This document shows, one piece after another, positions 1 through 5,674 of a DNA stretch of 8,406 nt. How positions within the stretch are numbered: position 1 is the stretch's first letter; every line of letters begins with the position of its first letter. The translations under genes were made by a program, and so were the position numbers. Source of the DNA: Alphaproteobacteria bacterium (GTDB lineage Bacteria > Pseudomonadota > Alphaproteobacteria > RF32 > CAG-239); contig JAFYWO010000061.1 of NCBI GenBank assembly GCA_017557925.1, positions 1 through 8,406 of the forward strand, written 5' to 3'. A model generated the notes under the pieces. That model worked only from the letters and a program-made list of their open reading frames with translations. It was not told the DNA's origin and searched no databases.

Positions 1-213
1 ACCAAATGAAATCTTACGAACTGTGAAAGAAGAATTCAAACCATCGTTTTTACGAGCGATACAAACGCCTTCATATATTTGGATACGTTCTCTATCACCT
101 TCTTTTACTTTGGTGTGAACTTTTAATGTATCACCAGCTTTGAAGTTAGGAATATCTTTTCCTTCTGTTAACTTCGCAACTTGCTCTTTTTCAATATTTT
201 CTAAAATATTCAT
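1..213 (-). CDS. rplS: 50S ribosomal protein L19 (bL19), 5' part only
   Basis: This is the first 71 codons of ribosomal protein bL19; the rest lies beyond the left edge of the window. The protein binds 23S rRNA and sits near the 30S-50S interface. The visible translation begins [11 protein letters not shown] and carries the family block [20 protein letters not shown], then [20 protein letters not shown] and TVRKISFG, which matches the well-conserved middle of bL19 (about 115 residues in E. coli). The ATG at 213-211 is preceded by AAAAAAGG seven bases upstream, a suitable ribosome binding site. It is the last gene of the ffh-rpsP-rimM-trmD-rplS operon, 40 bases after trmD, with no promoter or terminator evident between them. 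Identification is firm; only completeness is unknown. Confidence 0.95.
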   Translation of the reverse strand, partial: MNILENIEKEQVAKLTEGKDIPNFKAGDTLKVHTKVKEGDRERIQIYEGVCIARKNDGLNSSFTVRKISFG

Positions 214-253
214 CGTTTTACCTTTTTTGTATAAATTTGGTTTCTTTATATAC

Positions 254-946
254 CTAACTTTTTTTAGATTCAAGATAAATCTTATATAAGTCAGGTCGTC
301 TAACTTTGGTTGTTGCTATTTGTTGTTGTTTTCGCCAATCTTGTATTTTTTGATGATGTCCTGAAAGCAATATTTCAGGAACACTGCGACCTTCCCACTC
401 TATAGGGCGAGTGTATTGCGGATACTCCAAAAGATTATCCTCAAAGCTTTCATCTTCAGTTGAAGCCTTATTTCCCAAAACACCCGGCAAAAGACGAACT
501 ACTGCATCCAACATTATAAGAGCTGCTTGCTCTCCACCTGTTAAAATGTAATCTCCGATACTTATTTCTTCAATATTATAAGCTTCTATTATACGCTCAT
601 CTATACCTTCAAAACGACCGCAGATGATAGTCAATTCTTCTTCGTTTGATAGCTCTTTTACTTTACTTTGCGTAAGGGTTTTGCCCTTTGGTGACATATA
701 AATTATACGACCTTTTGTATGATTAGAGCTTATAGCTCTACCTAAAACATCAGGACGCATTATCATACCTGCACCACCTCCGCAAGGAGTATCATCAACC
801 GATTTATGCTTATCTAAAGCATAATCTCTTATGTTGACAGCTCTTAGCTCAAACTTATTTTCTTCTAAAGCTCTACCTGTTAAGGAGCTTCCTAAAAAGC
901 CGGGGAAAAGCTCAGGAAAAATTGTCAAGATATTGACTTTTAGCAT
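254..946 (-). CDS. trmD: tRNA (guanine-N1-)-methyltransferase TrmD
   Basis: TrmD transfers a methyl group from SAM to N1 of G37 in tRNAs with G36-G37, which prevents +1 frameshifting; it is a cytoplasmic SPOUT-class (trefoil-knot) homodimer. At 230 residues it is close to usual family length. The N-terminus has the strand [10 protein letters not shown] (5-14), followed by the substrate-binding [12 protein letters not shown] (50-61) and MRPDVL. The SAM-knot segments [10 protein letters not shown] (109-118) and [11 protein letters not shown] (129-139) are intact, and [15 protein letters not shown] (167-181) contains Asp170, the position of the general base in characterised TrmD. Family members often have DG after SF-x; here it is DN. 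Cys55 replaces the more common Tyr or Ala. The ATG overlaps the last 7 bases of rimM (ATGCTAA), indicating translational coupling. The gene ends in TAG. Confidence 0.97.
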   Translation of the reverse strand: MLKVNILTIFPELFPGFLGSSLTGRALEENKFELRAVNIRDYALDKHKSVDDTPCGGGAGMIMRPDVLGRAISSNHTKGRIIYMSPKGKTLTQSKVKELSNEEELTIICGRFEGIDERIIEAYNIEEISIGDYILTGGEQAALIMLDAVVRLLPGVLGNKASTEDESFEDNLLEYPQYTRPIEWEGRSVPEILLSGHHQKIQDWRKQQQIATTKVRRPDLYKIYLESKKS

Positions 947-1476
947 TCGTTAGAATCCTCTTCGTCTTCTAAAAATACCATACCTGTTGACGAAACAATA
1001 ATATATCCTTCTTCCAGATTTATGCTTGGGACATAAGACTTATTAAAAGGTATCATCTCTTGACGGCCTGTTATTAGTTTAAGTTCCAGAATATCTCCTG
1101 CGCCAAAATTATAGAAACCTGCTACTTTGGCTACAGTATTTTTATTCTCATCATAAACTTTTAAGCCCACAAGGTCTGCTTCATAATAAGTTTCTTCATC
1201 CTTCAGAACGGGGAAAACACCACGAGGAGCATATAATTCTGTCCCGATGAGGGTTTCTGCTAACGTTCTGTCATCAATTCCTTTTATCTTGATGCGAAGT
1301 AAATCCTTAGAATGGCCGGTTACTTTTAACTCAAATTGTTGTTTAGAATCTTTGTCTTCCAACGCTCCATAATTAGCTATATCTCTATCACAAGCAGTAA
1401 AGCTTTTGACTTTTAATTCGCCCCTTATGCCGTGTACTCCCACTATCTTTCCTAAACAGATTTTTTTTGTAGTCAT
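940..1476 (-). CDS. rimM: 16S rRNA processing / 30S maturation factor RimM
   Basis: RimM helps assemble the head of the 30S subunit, binding S19 and promoting 16S rRNA maturation. The 178-residue product has the two family domains: an N-terminal RimM beta-barrel (about 6-88) beginning LGKIVGVHGIRGELKVKSFT (8-27), with the typical A-E-x-L-x-G-x-x-L-Y segment at 73-82, and a C-terminal PRC-barrel (about 96-170) beginning YYEADLVGLKV (97-107) and running to MIPFNKSYVPSIN. The acidic tail ([10 protein letters not shown]) is variable in the family. The ATG at 1476 has AAAGG seven bases upstream. Its stop codon overlaps the trmD start by 7 bases, and rpsP lies 46 bases upstream; RimM and S16 are often encoded side by side, in keeping with a shared role in 30S assembly. 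Confidence 0.96.
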   Translation of the reverse strand: MTTKKICLGKIVGVHGIRGELKVKSFTACDRDIANYGALEDKDSKQQFELKVTGHSKDLLRIKIKGIDDRTLAETLIGTELYAPRGVFPVLKDEETYYEADLVGLKVYDENKNTVAKVAGFYNFGAGDILELKLITGRQEMIPFNKSYVPSINLEEGYIIVSSTGMVFLEDEEDSNEC

Positions 1477-1522
1477 CAGATAACCTTTTGCAACATAAAC
1501 TTAATTTATAATAAAAAAAGAA

Positions 1523-1915
1523 TTATGCTTCAGCATTTGCTTCTGCAGCAGCGGCAGCAGCAGCTTCAGCTGCAGCACGAGCTTTTTCTTCTTTTTCTTT
1601 AATTCTCTCTAAAGCTTTTGCCTTAGGAGCTGATTTCTTTGGTTGATTTGCAATTTTTGGAGCTTCACAAAGACCAAGATTTGCAAACATTTTATGCAAT
1701 CTATCTGTTGGTTCAGCACCTTTTGCTAACCATGATTTTACTTTTTCTGTATCAAGAACAAGTCTGTCTTGATGGTCTTGCGGTAACAATGGATTGTAAG
1801 AACCCAAACGTTCAATAAATCTACCATCACGAGGAGCTCTTTGATCTGCTACTACAATGCGGTAAAATGGGTGCTTCTTTGATCCACCGCGAGAAAGTCT
1901 AATACGAACTGACAT
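1523..1915 (-). CDS. rpsP: 30S ribosomal protein S16 (bS16) with Lys/Ala-rich C-terminal tail
   Basis: S16 is an early-binding 30S protein that stabilises 16S rRNA folding. Residues 1-82 are the canonical domain: [20 protein letters not shown], then [20 protein letters not shown] and NP, and [10 protein letters not shown] (62-71). The E. coli protein stops at 82 residues, but this one is 130. The extra part is a basic linker ([20 protein letters not shown], 85-104), a charged helix-like stretch ([10 protein letters not shown]) and an Ala/Glu run (about 114-130) that is 13 Ala, 3 Glu and one Asn. Such tails occur in alphaproteobacterial S16 from general knowledge; this one is probably helical or disordered and exposed. 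The ATG is preceded by AAAGGA five bases away. Spacing is 40 bases from ffh and 46 from rimM. The tail is encoded by mixed GCT/GCA/GCC codons, so it is not a simple triplet slippage tract. Confidence 0.97.
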   Translation of the reverse strand: MSVRIRLSRGGSKKHPFYRIVVADQRAPRDGRFIERLGSYNPLLPQDHQDRLVLDTEKVKSWLAKGAEPTDRLHKMFANLGLCEAPKIANQPKKSAPKAKALERIKEKEEKARAAAEAAAAAAAEANAEA

Positions 1916-1950
1916 TTTTTTCCTTTCCAGTTTTTAGTTGTTTTGTTAAT

Positions 1951-1965
1951 TCCGTTTAAAACGGA
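1951..1965 (-). repeat. Short palindrome over the ffh stop codon
   Basis: TCCGTTT-A-AAACGGA is a perfect 7-bp inverted repeat with a one-base centre, covering the ffh TAA. As RNA it could form a 5-bp hairpin with a 5-base loop. No T run follows, so it is not an intrinsic terminator; it sits in the 40-base gap before rpsP and could affect coupling or processing. It may equally be chance. Confidence 0.35.
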
Positions 1966-3344
1966 AACTTGTTGTTAAATCCACCAAACGGATTATTACC
2001 CATTAATGGACTTTTTTTCATAAAATGAGAAGCCAGATTTTGCATTGAACCCAGTTTTCCCATTCTTTTCATCATAGTTGACATTTGCTCATAGGATTTA
2101 AGCAACTTGTTAACTTCATGAACTTCTACCCCTGCCCCTTTGGCTATTCTTTTTTTGCGAGAAGCTTTGATTATATCCGGGTGACGACGTTCTTCTTTAG
2201 TCATGGATAAAATTATCGCTTCTTGCTTTTTCATAATAGAATCTGCATCTACTGCTTCTATTTGTTCTTTGTACTTAGCAAGTCCGGGGAGCATTCCCAT
2301 TATGCTTGACATTGAACCTAATTTTTGCATTTGACGCATTTGATTTAGCATATCATTCAAGTCAAATTTACCTTTTAACATTTTTTTTGCTTGAGCTTCT
2401 GCTTCTTGTTGGTCTATGTTTTCAACCGCTTTTTCTACAAGACTTACTATATCGCCTTTATCTAAAATACGTCCGGCTAAACGATCTGCGTGAAATTCTT
2501 CTATGTCTTCTAATTTCTCGCCCGTTCCTAAAAATTTGATTGGAGCTTTGGAAATCATCTTCATAGAAAGTGCCGCACCCGCTCTTGATGAACCATCTAT
2601 ACGAGTTAAAACTAAACCTGTAATGCCGATTTTTTCATTAAATTCTTTTGCAACATTACAAGCTTCTTGACCTATCAATGCGTCTGCTACCAATAAAGTT
2701 TCTGCAGGATTTGAGAGTTTTTTAACAAGAGATACCTCTTGCATCAAGTCTTCATCTATTTGGAGACGACCAGCCGTATCCAAAATCAAAACATCATAAA
2801 GACCACGCTTACCAACCTCTAATGCACGTTTAGTGATATCTAGCGGCTTTTCATCCTTTATAACAGGAAGAACATCTACACTAATTTGTGAACCGAGTTG
2901 AGAAAGTTGTTCTTGCGCAGCAGGACGATAAACGTCAAGAGATGCTAATAAAACTCTTTTTTTCTTCTTCAACTTTAAGGCTATCTTGGCAGATGTTGTT
3001 GTTTTACCTGAGCCTTGCAAACCAACCATCAAGACAACTGCTGGAGGAACTTGTCTGAAATTAAGAGATGTATCTTCTTCGTTTCCCAAAAGTTTTACAA
3101 GCTCATCATAGACAATTTTTACCAACTGTTGATCAGGACGAATAGATTTTATAACCTTTTCTCCCAATGCTTTCTCTTTTACTTCTGCCATAAATTCTTT
3201 AACAATAGGAAGCGATACATCTGCCTCTAAAAGAGCCAAACGAATCTCACGCAAACCCTCCTCTATATCCTTTTCAGTAATGATACCACGAGAGCTAAGT
3301 TTTTTAAATACGTCGCTTAATTTATTTGTTAAAGCATCAAACAT
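1956..3344 (-). CDS. ffh: Signal recognition particle GTPase Ffh (SRP54)
   Basis: Ffh binds 4.5S RNA to form the bacterial SRP, recognises hydrophobic signal sequences emerging from the ribosome, and docks with FtsY at the membrane. The 462-residue protein has all three domains. The N domain spans about 1-88 (FDALTNKLSDVFKKL at the start). The G domain has P-loop GLQGSGKTTT (108-117), DVYRPAAQEQL (137-147), DTAGR (189-193), and TRIDGSSRAGAALS (247-260). The methionine-rich M domain (about 325-435) contains SRKKRIAKGAG (395-405), the RNA-binding helix-turn-helix motif, and many Met residues in the finger and groove. G4 is TRID rather than TKLD, a variant I associate with alphaproteobacteria. 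The ATG at 3344 has AAAGGAAG about six bases upstream. The gene heads the five-gene operon, and the preceding 130 bases contain a structured leader or terminator. Confidence 0.98.
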   Translation of the reverse strand: MFDALTNKLSDVFKKLSSRGIITEKDIEEGLREIRLALLEADVSLPIVKEFMAEVKEKALGEKVIKSIRPDQQLVKIVYDELVKLLGNEEDTSLNFRQVPPAVVLMVGLQGSGKTTTSAKIALKLKKKKRVLLASLDVYRPAAQEQLSQLGSQISVDVLPVIKDEKPLDITKRALEVGKRGLYDVLILDTAGRLQIDEDLMQEVSLVKKLSNPAETLLVADALIGQEACNVAKEFNEKIGITGLVLTRIDGSSRAGAALSMKMISKAPIKFLGTGEKLEDIEEFHADRLAGRILDKGDIVSLVEKAVENIDQQEAEAQAKKMLKGKFDLNDMLNQMRQMQKLGSMSSIMGMLPGLAKYKEQIEAVDADSIMKKQEAIILSMTKEERRHPDIIKASRKKRIAKGAGVEVHEVNKLLKSYEQMSTMMKRMGKLGSMQNLASHFMKKSPLMGNNPFGGFNNKFPF

Positions 3345-3369
3345 TAAACTTCCTTTATTAAATCACCCA

Positions 3370-3447
3370 TTTGATAAAAAAAATTTGCGCCAGTGTGCGA
3401 ACCCTCGCTGACTGACGGCACTCCTTGGAGTGTTATTTCTTATCAAA
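3370..3447 (-). repeat. 8-bp inverted repeat enclosing the hairpins upstream of ffh
   Basis: TTTGATAA at 3447-3440 (minus strand) is the exact reverse complement of TTATCAAA at 3377-3370. The pair encloses both hairpins of the ffh upstream region. Past one mismatch, AAA in the upstream arm can also pair with part of the T8 run, so this closing helix would compete with or extend the terminator. The match is seen directly; its function as a closing stem in an RNA leader is inference. Confidence 0.55.
3376..3432 (-). terminator. GC-rich hairpin plus T8 run: terminator of the Gtr-like operon and/or ffh leader attenuator
   Basis: Read on the minus strand, a GC-rich block in otherwise AT-rich DNA folds as 5' GCCGTCAGT (3419-3411), inner stem GCGA (3408-3405), tetraloop GGGT, TCGC (3400-3397), and closing arm ACTGGCGC (3394-3387). 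The inner 4-bp stem and the 8-bp outer stem (one bulged C, one G-U pair) are separated by a 2x2 internal loop. Three A's and then eight T's follow (3383-3376), the standard layout of an intrinsic terminator. A second small hairpin, CACTC-CAAG-GAGTG, lies just before it (3432-3419) and shares two bases with its foot. The element is 42 bases after the gtrA-like stop codon, so terminating that operon is the simplest role. It also lies 31 bases before the ffh start, so it could attenuate ffh. Confidence 0.72.
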
Positions 3448-3456
3448 ATTAAGGTA

Positions 3457-3484
3457 ATAATAGTGGTAAAATATCAAGAGTCAA
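3457..3484 (-). promoter_or_regulatory. Predicted sigma70-type promoter for the ffh operon
   Basis: On the minus strand, TTGACT (3484-3479) and TATTAT (3462-3457) each match the sigma70 consensus at five of six positions, with a 16-base spacer. The -35 box lies inside the last codons of the gtrA-like gene. Transcription would begin near 3450, giving a leader of about 105 bases that contains the hairpins and the T8 run before the ffh ribosome binding site. No other promoter-length space exists between the terminator and ffh, which strengthens the assignment. AT-rich DNA yields chance matches, so this remains a prediction. Confidence 0.5.
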
Positions 3485-3890
3485 GAGTTTTTTTGCTAAC
3501 AAAAACAAAATATTTACCTAAAATATAATTAAGCACTATTACCAATGCCGTGACAAAGTATTTTGTTATAAACGGATGAAAATTGAAAAACTCCACCAAA
3601 ATAACCAACAAAAAATAGTCCAAAACTCCAGTTAAAAATCTTACCGAAAAATACTTTGTTGCTTCTTTACCTGTTTCCTTGAGATTTTGTGTTTTTGTTC
3701 TGTAAACGTAATACTTATTTATCCCATAACCTAATGTCTTTGAAAAAAACATAGCAACAAGATTTGCATATCTTATCTTTACACCAAACATTACTAAAAC
3801 GGTGTATACCGCTATATTAGATAAAGTTATAATTATCCCACCTGTTATATAGCGAAAAAACTCTTTATTTTTTAGTATCTTATTTATCAT
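3474..3890 (-). CDS. GtrA-like four-helix membrane protein (putative polyprenyl-linked sugar flippase)
   Basis: The 138-residue product is very hydrophobic and has the size, four-helix layout and motifs of the GtrA family. Approximate membrane segments are 12-35, 38-57, 82-103 and 107-130. Family hallmarks are FFRYITGGIIITLSN near the N-terminus, the basic NKYYVYRTK (58-66) after helix 2, and NYILGKYFVF (121-130) at the C-terminus, which resembles the usual N-x-x-x-x-x-x-x-V-F ending. GtrA proteins are thought to move undecaprenyl-phosphate-linked sugars across the inner membrane, or otherwise assist polysaccharide assembly. The start codon overlaps the end of the methyltransferase gene by 11 bases, so it is probably translated by coupling. 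The partner glycosyltransferase is two genes upstream. The family assignment is good, but the substrate cannot be read from the sequence. Confidence 0.83.
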   Translation of the reverse strand: MINKILKNKEFFRYITGGIIITLSNIAVYTVLVMFGVKIRYANLVAMFFSKTLGYGINKYYVYRTKTQNLKETGKEATKYFSVRFLTGVLDYFLLVILVEFFNFHPFITKYFVTALVIVLNYILGKYFVFVSKKTLDS

Positions 3891-4524
3891 TTTTTGTAAT
3901 TACCACCAGTGTCCATACAAATAAATTATATTGTTTTATGCTTATTGTTTGAGGAAGATTTTTCTTTACAAACCCCTTAAACCCCAAATATGTCCAATGA
4001 TTTATGTGGTCTATAGGATTTCCTAATCTTTTGATATTTTTGCCCGAGATAAGATTTCCAAAACAAAAGAACGGCTCATTGGGAACAGACAATATTATGT
4101 GCTTTTTTGATACTCTGTATAATTCTTTCAGAGCTACGGACGGAAATTTAATATGTTCCAAAACCTCTGTTGATACAACCACATCAAAACTGCTATCTTT
4201 ATACTTTAGAGATGTAATATCTCCTGTTTCAAAGATTATATTTCTGTCGTTATTTTCTTTAGCTTTTTGTATCGCCTCTTCAAAATAATCTACAGCTCTT
4301 ATATTAAGATTATTAAAATTATCATATAAAAAGTTTGAAACAACACCTTCACCACACCCCATATCAAGAACTGTTTTTGTCTTTGGTTCTTCATCAATAA
4401 GCATACTAAAAATTTGAAGTAACTTTAAAAAAAACTTATCTAACATAAATCGTTTTAAAGGGTTCTTGGTATTATATTTTTCTATATTACCGGTATTGTA
4501 TTCCATCTTTTTATTTTCTTTCAT
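3880..4524 (-). CDS. Class I SAM-dependent methyltransferase, acceptor unknown
   Basis: This 214-residue protein has the Rossmann-type class I methyltransferase core. Motif I is VLDMGCGEGVVS (52-63), an acidic residue that would bind the SAM ribose ends the next strand (AVDY, 77-80), GDITSLKYKD (101-110) is the motif II/acidic loop, and SFDVVVSTEVLEHI (112-125) is the typical D-V-V-x-x-x-E-V-L-E-H segment of Methyltransf_11/23-like enzymes. The later HINHWTYLGF (173-182) is also common in small-molecule methyltransferases. There is no signal peptide or membrane segment, so it is cytoplasmic. It overlaps the upstream glycosyltransferase by 14 bases and the downstream gtrA-like gene by 11, so a sugar, lipid-sugar or glycan-precursor target is plausible. 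A second possible start is Met7 (4506); no strong ribosome binding site distinguishes the two. I chose Met1 because of the coupled overlap. Confidence 0.87.
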   Translation of the reverse strand: MKENKKMEYNTGNIEKYNTKNPLKRFMLDKFFLKLLQIFSMLIDEEPKTKTVLDMGCGEGVVSNFLYDNFNNLNIRAVDYFEEAIQKAKENNDRNIIFETGDITSLKYKDSSFDVVVSTEVLEHIKFPSVALKELYRVSKKHIILSVPNEPFFCFGNLISGKNIKRLGNPIDHINHWTYLGFKGFVKKNLPQTISIKQYNLFVWTLVVITKNDK

Positions 4525-5467
4525 AAATTTCTTTAATATAAAGAGTATCGTTTGCTCTTCTTTTATCTTGGTCTACTAAGATATTTGCTATCAACCCCAT
4601 TGATATAAATTGGGCGCCGATTAAAATTAACATAACTCCCAATGTAAGCAAAGGTCTTGTTCCTATCGGATAACCTAAAAACCATAAACAAGTTAAATAC
4701 GAACAAACTAAACCACCTACACTTAACAAAATTAAGCCTATTTTACCAAAAAAATACATCGGTTTTTCATAATATTTAAGCAAGAACCAAGACGATATGG
4801 CATCATACAGACCTCTTAAATAGCGTTCGCATCCAAACTTTGATGCACCGTGCTGTCTTTTGTGATGCGTAACAGAAATTTCGGTTACTCTAAAGCCGTT
4901 TCTTTTAGCAAGAACCGGAATATAACGATGAAATTCACCATAAACTGCAATACTTTTAACAACTTCTTTTTTATATGCTTTGTAACCACAATTAAAGTCG
5001 TGAATTTTTATGCCGGAAAGTTTTGATGTTACCCAGTTAAATAATTTTGAGGGAAGTCTTTTTTCTAACGGATCCAAACGGTTTTCTTTCCAACCGGAAA
5101 CCAAATCATAGCCCTCGTCTATTTTTTCTATAAATCTTCTGATTTCTTTAGGGTCATCTTGAAGGTCTGCATCCATTGTGATAACGATGTCACCCTTTGC
5201 ATATCTAAAACCTGCCTCCAGAGCTTTTGATTTCCCAAAATTAGTGCGGAAGGTTATAAGTTTTATATGTACATCTGTATCTATGGCTTCTTTTATAATA
5301 TTTTGTGATGAATCACCAGAACCATCATCTACAAAAATTATTTCATAATCATCTATTAATTCAGATGTTTTTATTTTTTGAATATTTGTATTGATATTTT
5401 TGATTAGAGTTTTTATTGATCCTTCCTCATTAAAAACCGGTATTACAACTGACAACATTCTTTTCAT
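4511..5467 (-). CDS. Family 2 glycosyltransferase, GtrB/DPM1-like, membrane anchored
   Basis: The 318-residue protein resembles enzymes that load a sugar from a nucleotide donor onto undecaprenyl or dolichyl phosphate (GtrB, ArnC, DPM1 groups). The catalytic GT-A domain has VVIPVFNEEGSI (7-18), IIFVDDGSGDSS (43-54), NFGKSKALEAGF (76-87), the DxD-containing MDADLQDDP (98-106), HDFNCGYKAYKKEV (156-169) and HHKRQHGASKFG (201-212). Two C-terminal membrane helices follow (about 238-265 and 272-297), as in GtrB, with a basic tail. Its ATG has AAAGGAG five to six bases upstream, and a strong promoter lies in the adjacent gap. As first gene of the operon with a methyltransferase and a GtrA-like protein, it likely makes the lipid-linked sugar that is then moved outward. 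Which sugar is used cannot be told. Confidence 0.9.
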   Translation of the reverse strand: MKRMLSVVIPVFNEEGSIKTLIKNINTNIQKIKTSELIDDYEIIFVDDGSGDSSQNIIKEAIDTDVHIKLITFRTNFGKSKALEAGFRYAKGDIVITMDADLQDDPKEIRRFIEKIDEGYDLVSGWKENRLDPLEKRLPSKLFNWVTSKLSGIKIHDFNCGYKAYKKEVVKSIAVYGEFHRYIPVLAKRNGFRVTEISVTHHKRQHGASKFGCERYLRGLYDAISSWFLLKYYEKPMYFFGKIGLILLSVGGLVCSYLTCLWFLGYPIGTRPLLTLGVMLILIGAQFISMGLIANILVDQDKRRANDTLYIKEIYERK

Positions 5468-5485
5468 AATCTCTCCTTTTGTTAT

Positions 5486-5516
5486 TTTATAGTAGTTGCT
5501 ATGATATGTATGTCAA
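5486..5516 (-). promoter_or_regulatory. Predicted sigma70-type promoter for the Gtr-like operon
   Basis: On the minus strand a perfect TTGACA -35 box (5516-5511) is followed by the -10-like TACTATAAA. TACTAT (5494-5489) has a 16-base spacer and matches four of six; TATAAA (5491-5486) matches five of six but with a 19-base spacer. Transcription would start roughly 10-15 bases before the glycosyltransferase ATG (at 5467), leaving just room for its AAAGGAG site. Only computational sequence reading supports it. Confidence 0.5.
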
Positions 5517-5590
5517 CCGGATTTAAGTTTTTTTCACTCTTTTTAGAAAAATTCCAATTTATTAAAGCAATTCCTCTGCCCAAATTTTGC

Positions 5591-5619
5591 TTGATTTTTT
5601 TATTATCATAAGATAGTAT
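5591..5619 (+). promoter_or_regulatory. Possible sigma70-type promoter for prfC
   Basis: TTGATT (5591-5596) and TAGTAT (5614-5619) each match the consensus at four of six positions, with a 17-base spacer. They would give a leader of about 50 bases before prfC at 5675. The region is strongly AT-rich, so the match is weak evidence. It sits back to back with the Gtr-like operon promoter in the 207-base divergent gap at 5468-5674. Confidence 0.35.
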
Positions 5620-5674
5620 CCCAAAAAATAATCATATTACAGAAAAAAGCATTTAAAATAAATGAGGATAAGTT

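Noticed and set aside
1523..1590. GCA/GCT-rich tract as a possible DNA triplet repeat or phase-variable site.
   Set aside because: Codons are mixed and interrupted by GAA and AAT; unit changes would be multiples of three and would not switch the gene off.
2306..3230. Plus-strand ORFs of 71-77 codons at 2306-2539 and 3015-3230.
   Set aside because: They lie wholly antisense to ffh, whose motifs are intact throughout, and show no recognisable protein features or ribosome binding sites.
3344..3370. Nine-codon ORF (MGDLIKEV plus stop) in the ffh leader whose TAA overlaps the ffh ATG as TAATG.
   Set aside because: It contains the ffh ribosome binding site but has none of its own: the T8 run lies directly upstream. 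The overlap is probably chance; it would deserve thought only if conserved in relatives.
3376..3432. Whether the GC-rich hairpin block before ffh is the 4.5S SRP RNA gene.
   Set aside because: It is too short and lacks the conserved GGAA-type tetraloop and internal-loop sequence of SRP RNA; the T8 run after the stem fits a terminator.
4004..4288. Plus-strand ORF of 94 codons.
   Set aside because: Antisense to the methyltransferase gene, which has clear motifs in the same stretch.
5468..5674. Possible small RNA or small gene in the largest intergenic gap.
   Set aside because: Only short AT-rich sequence with promoter-like boxes; no hairpin with a T tract and no ORF with a ribosome binding site was seen.
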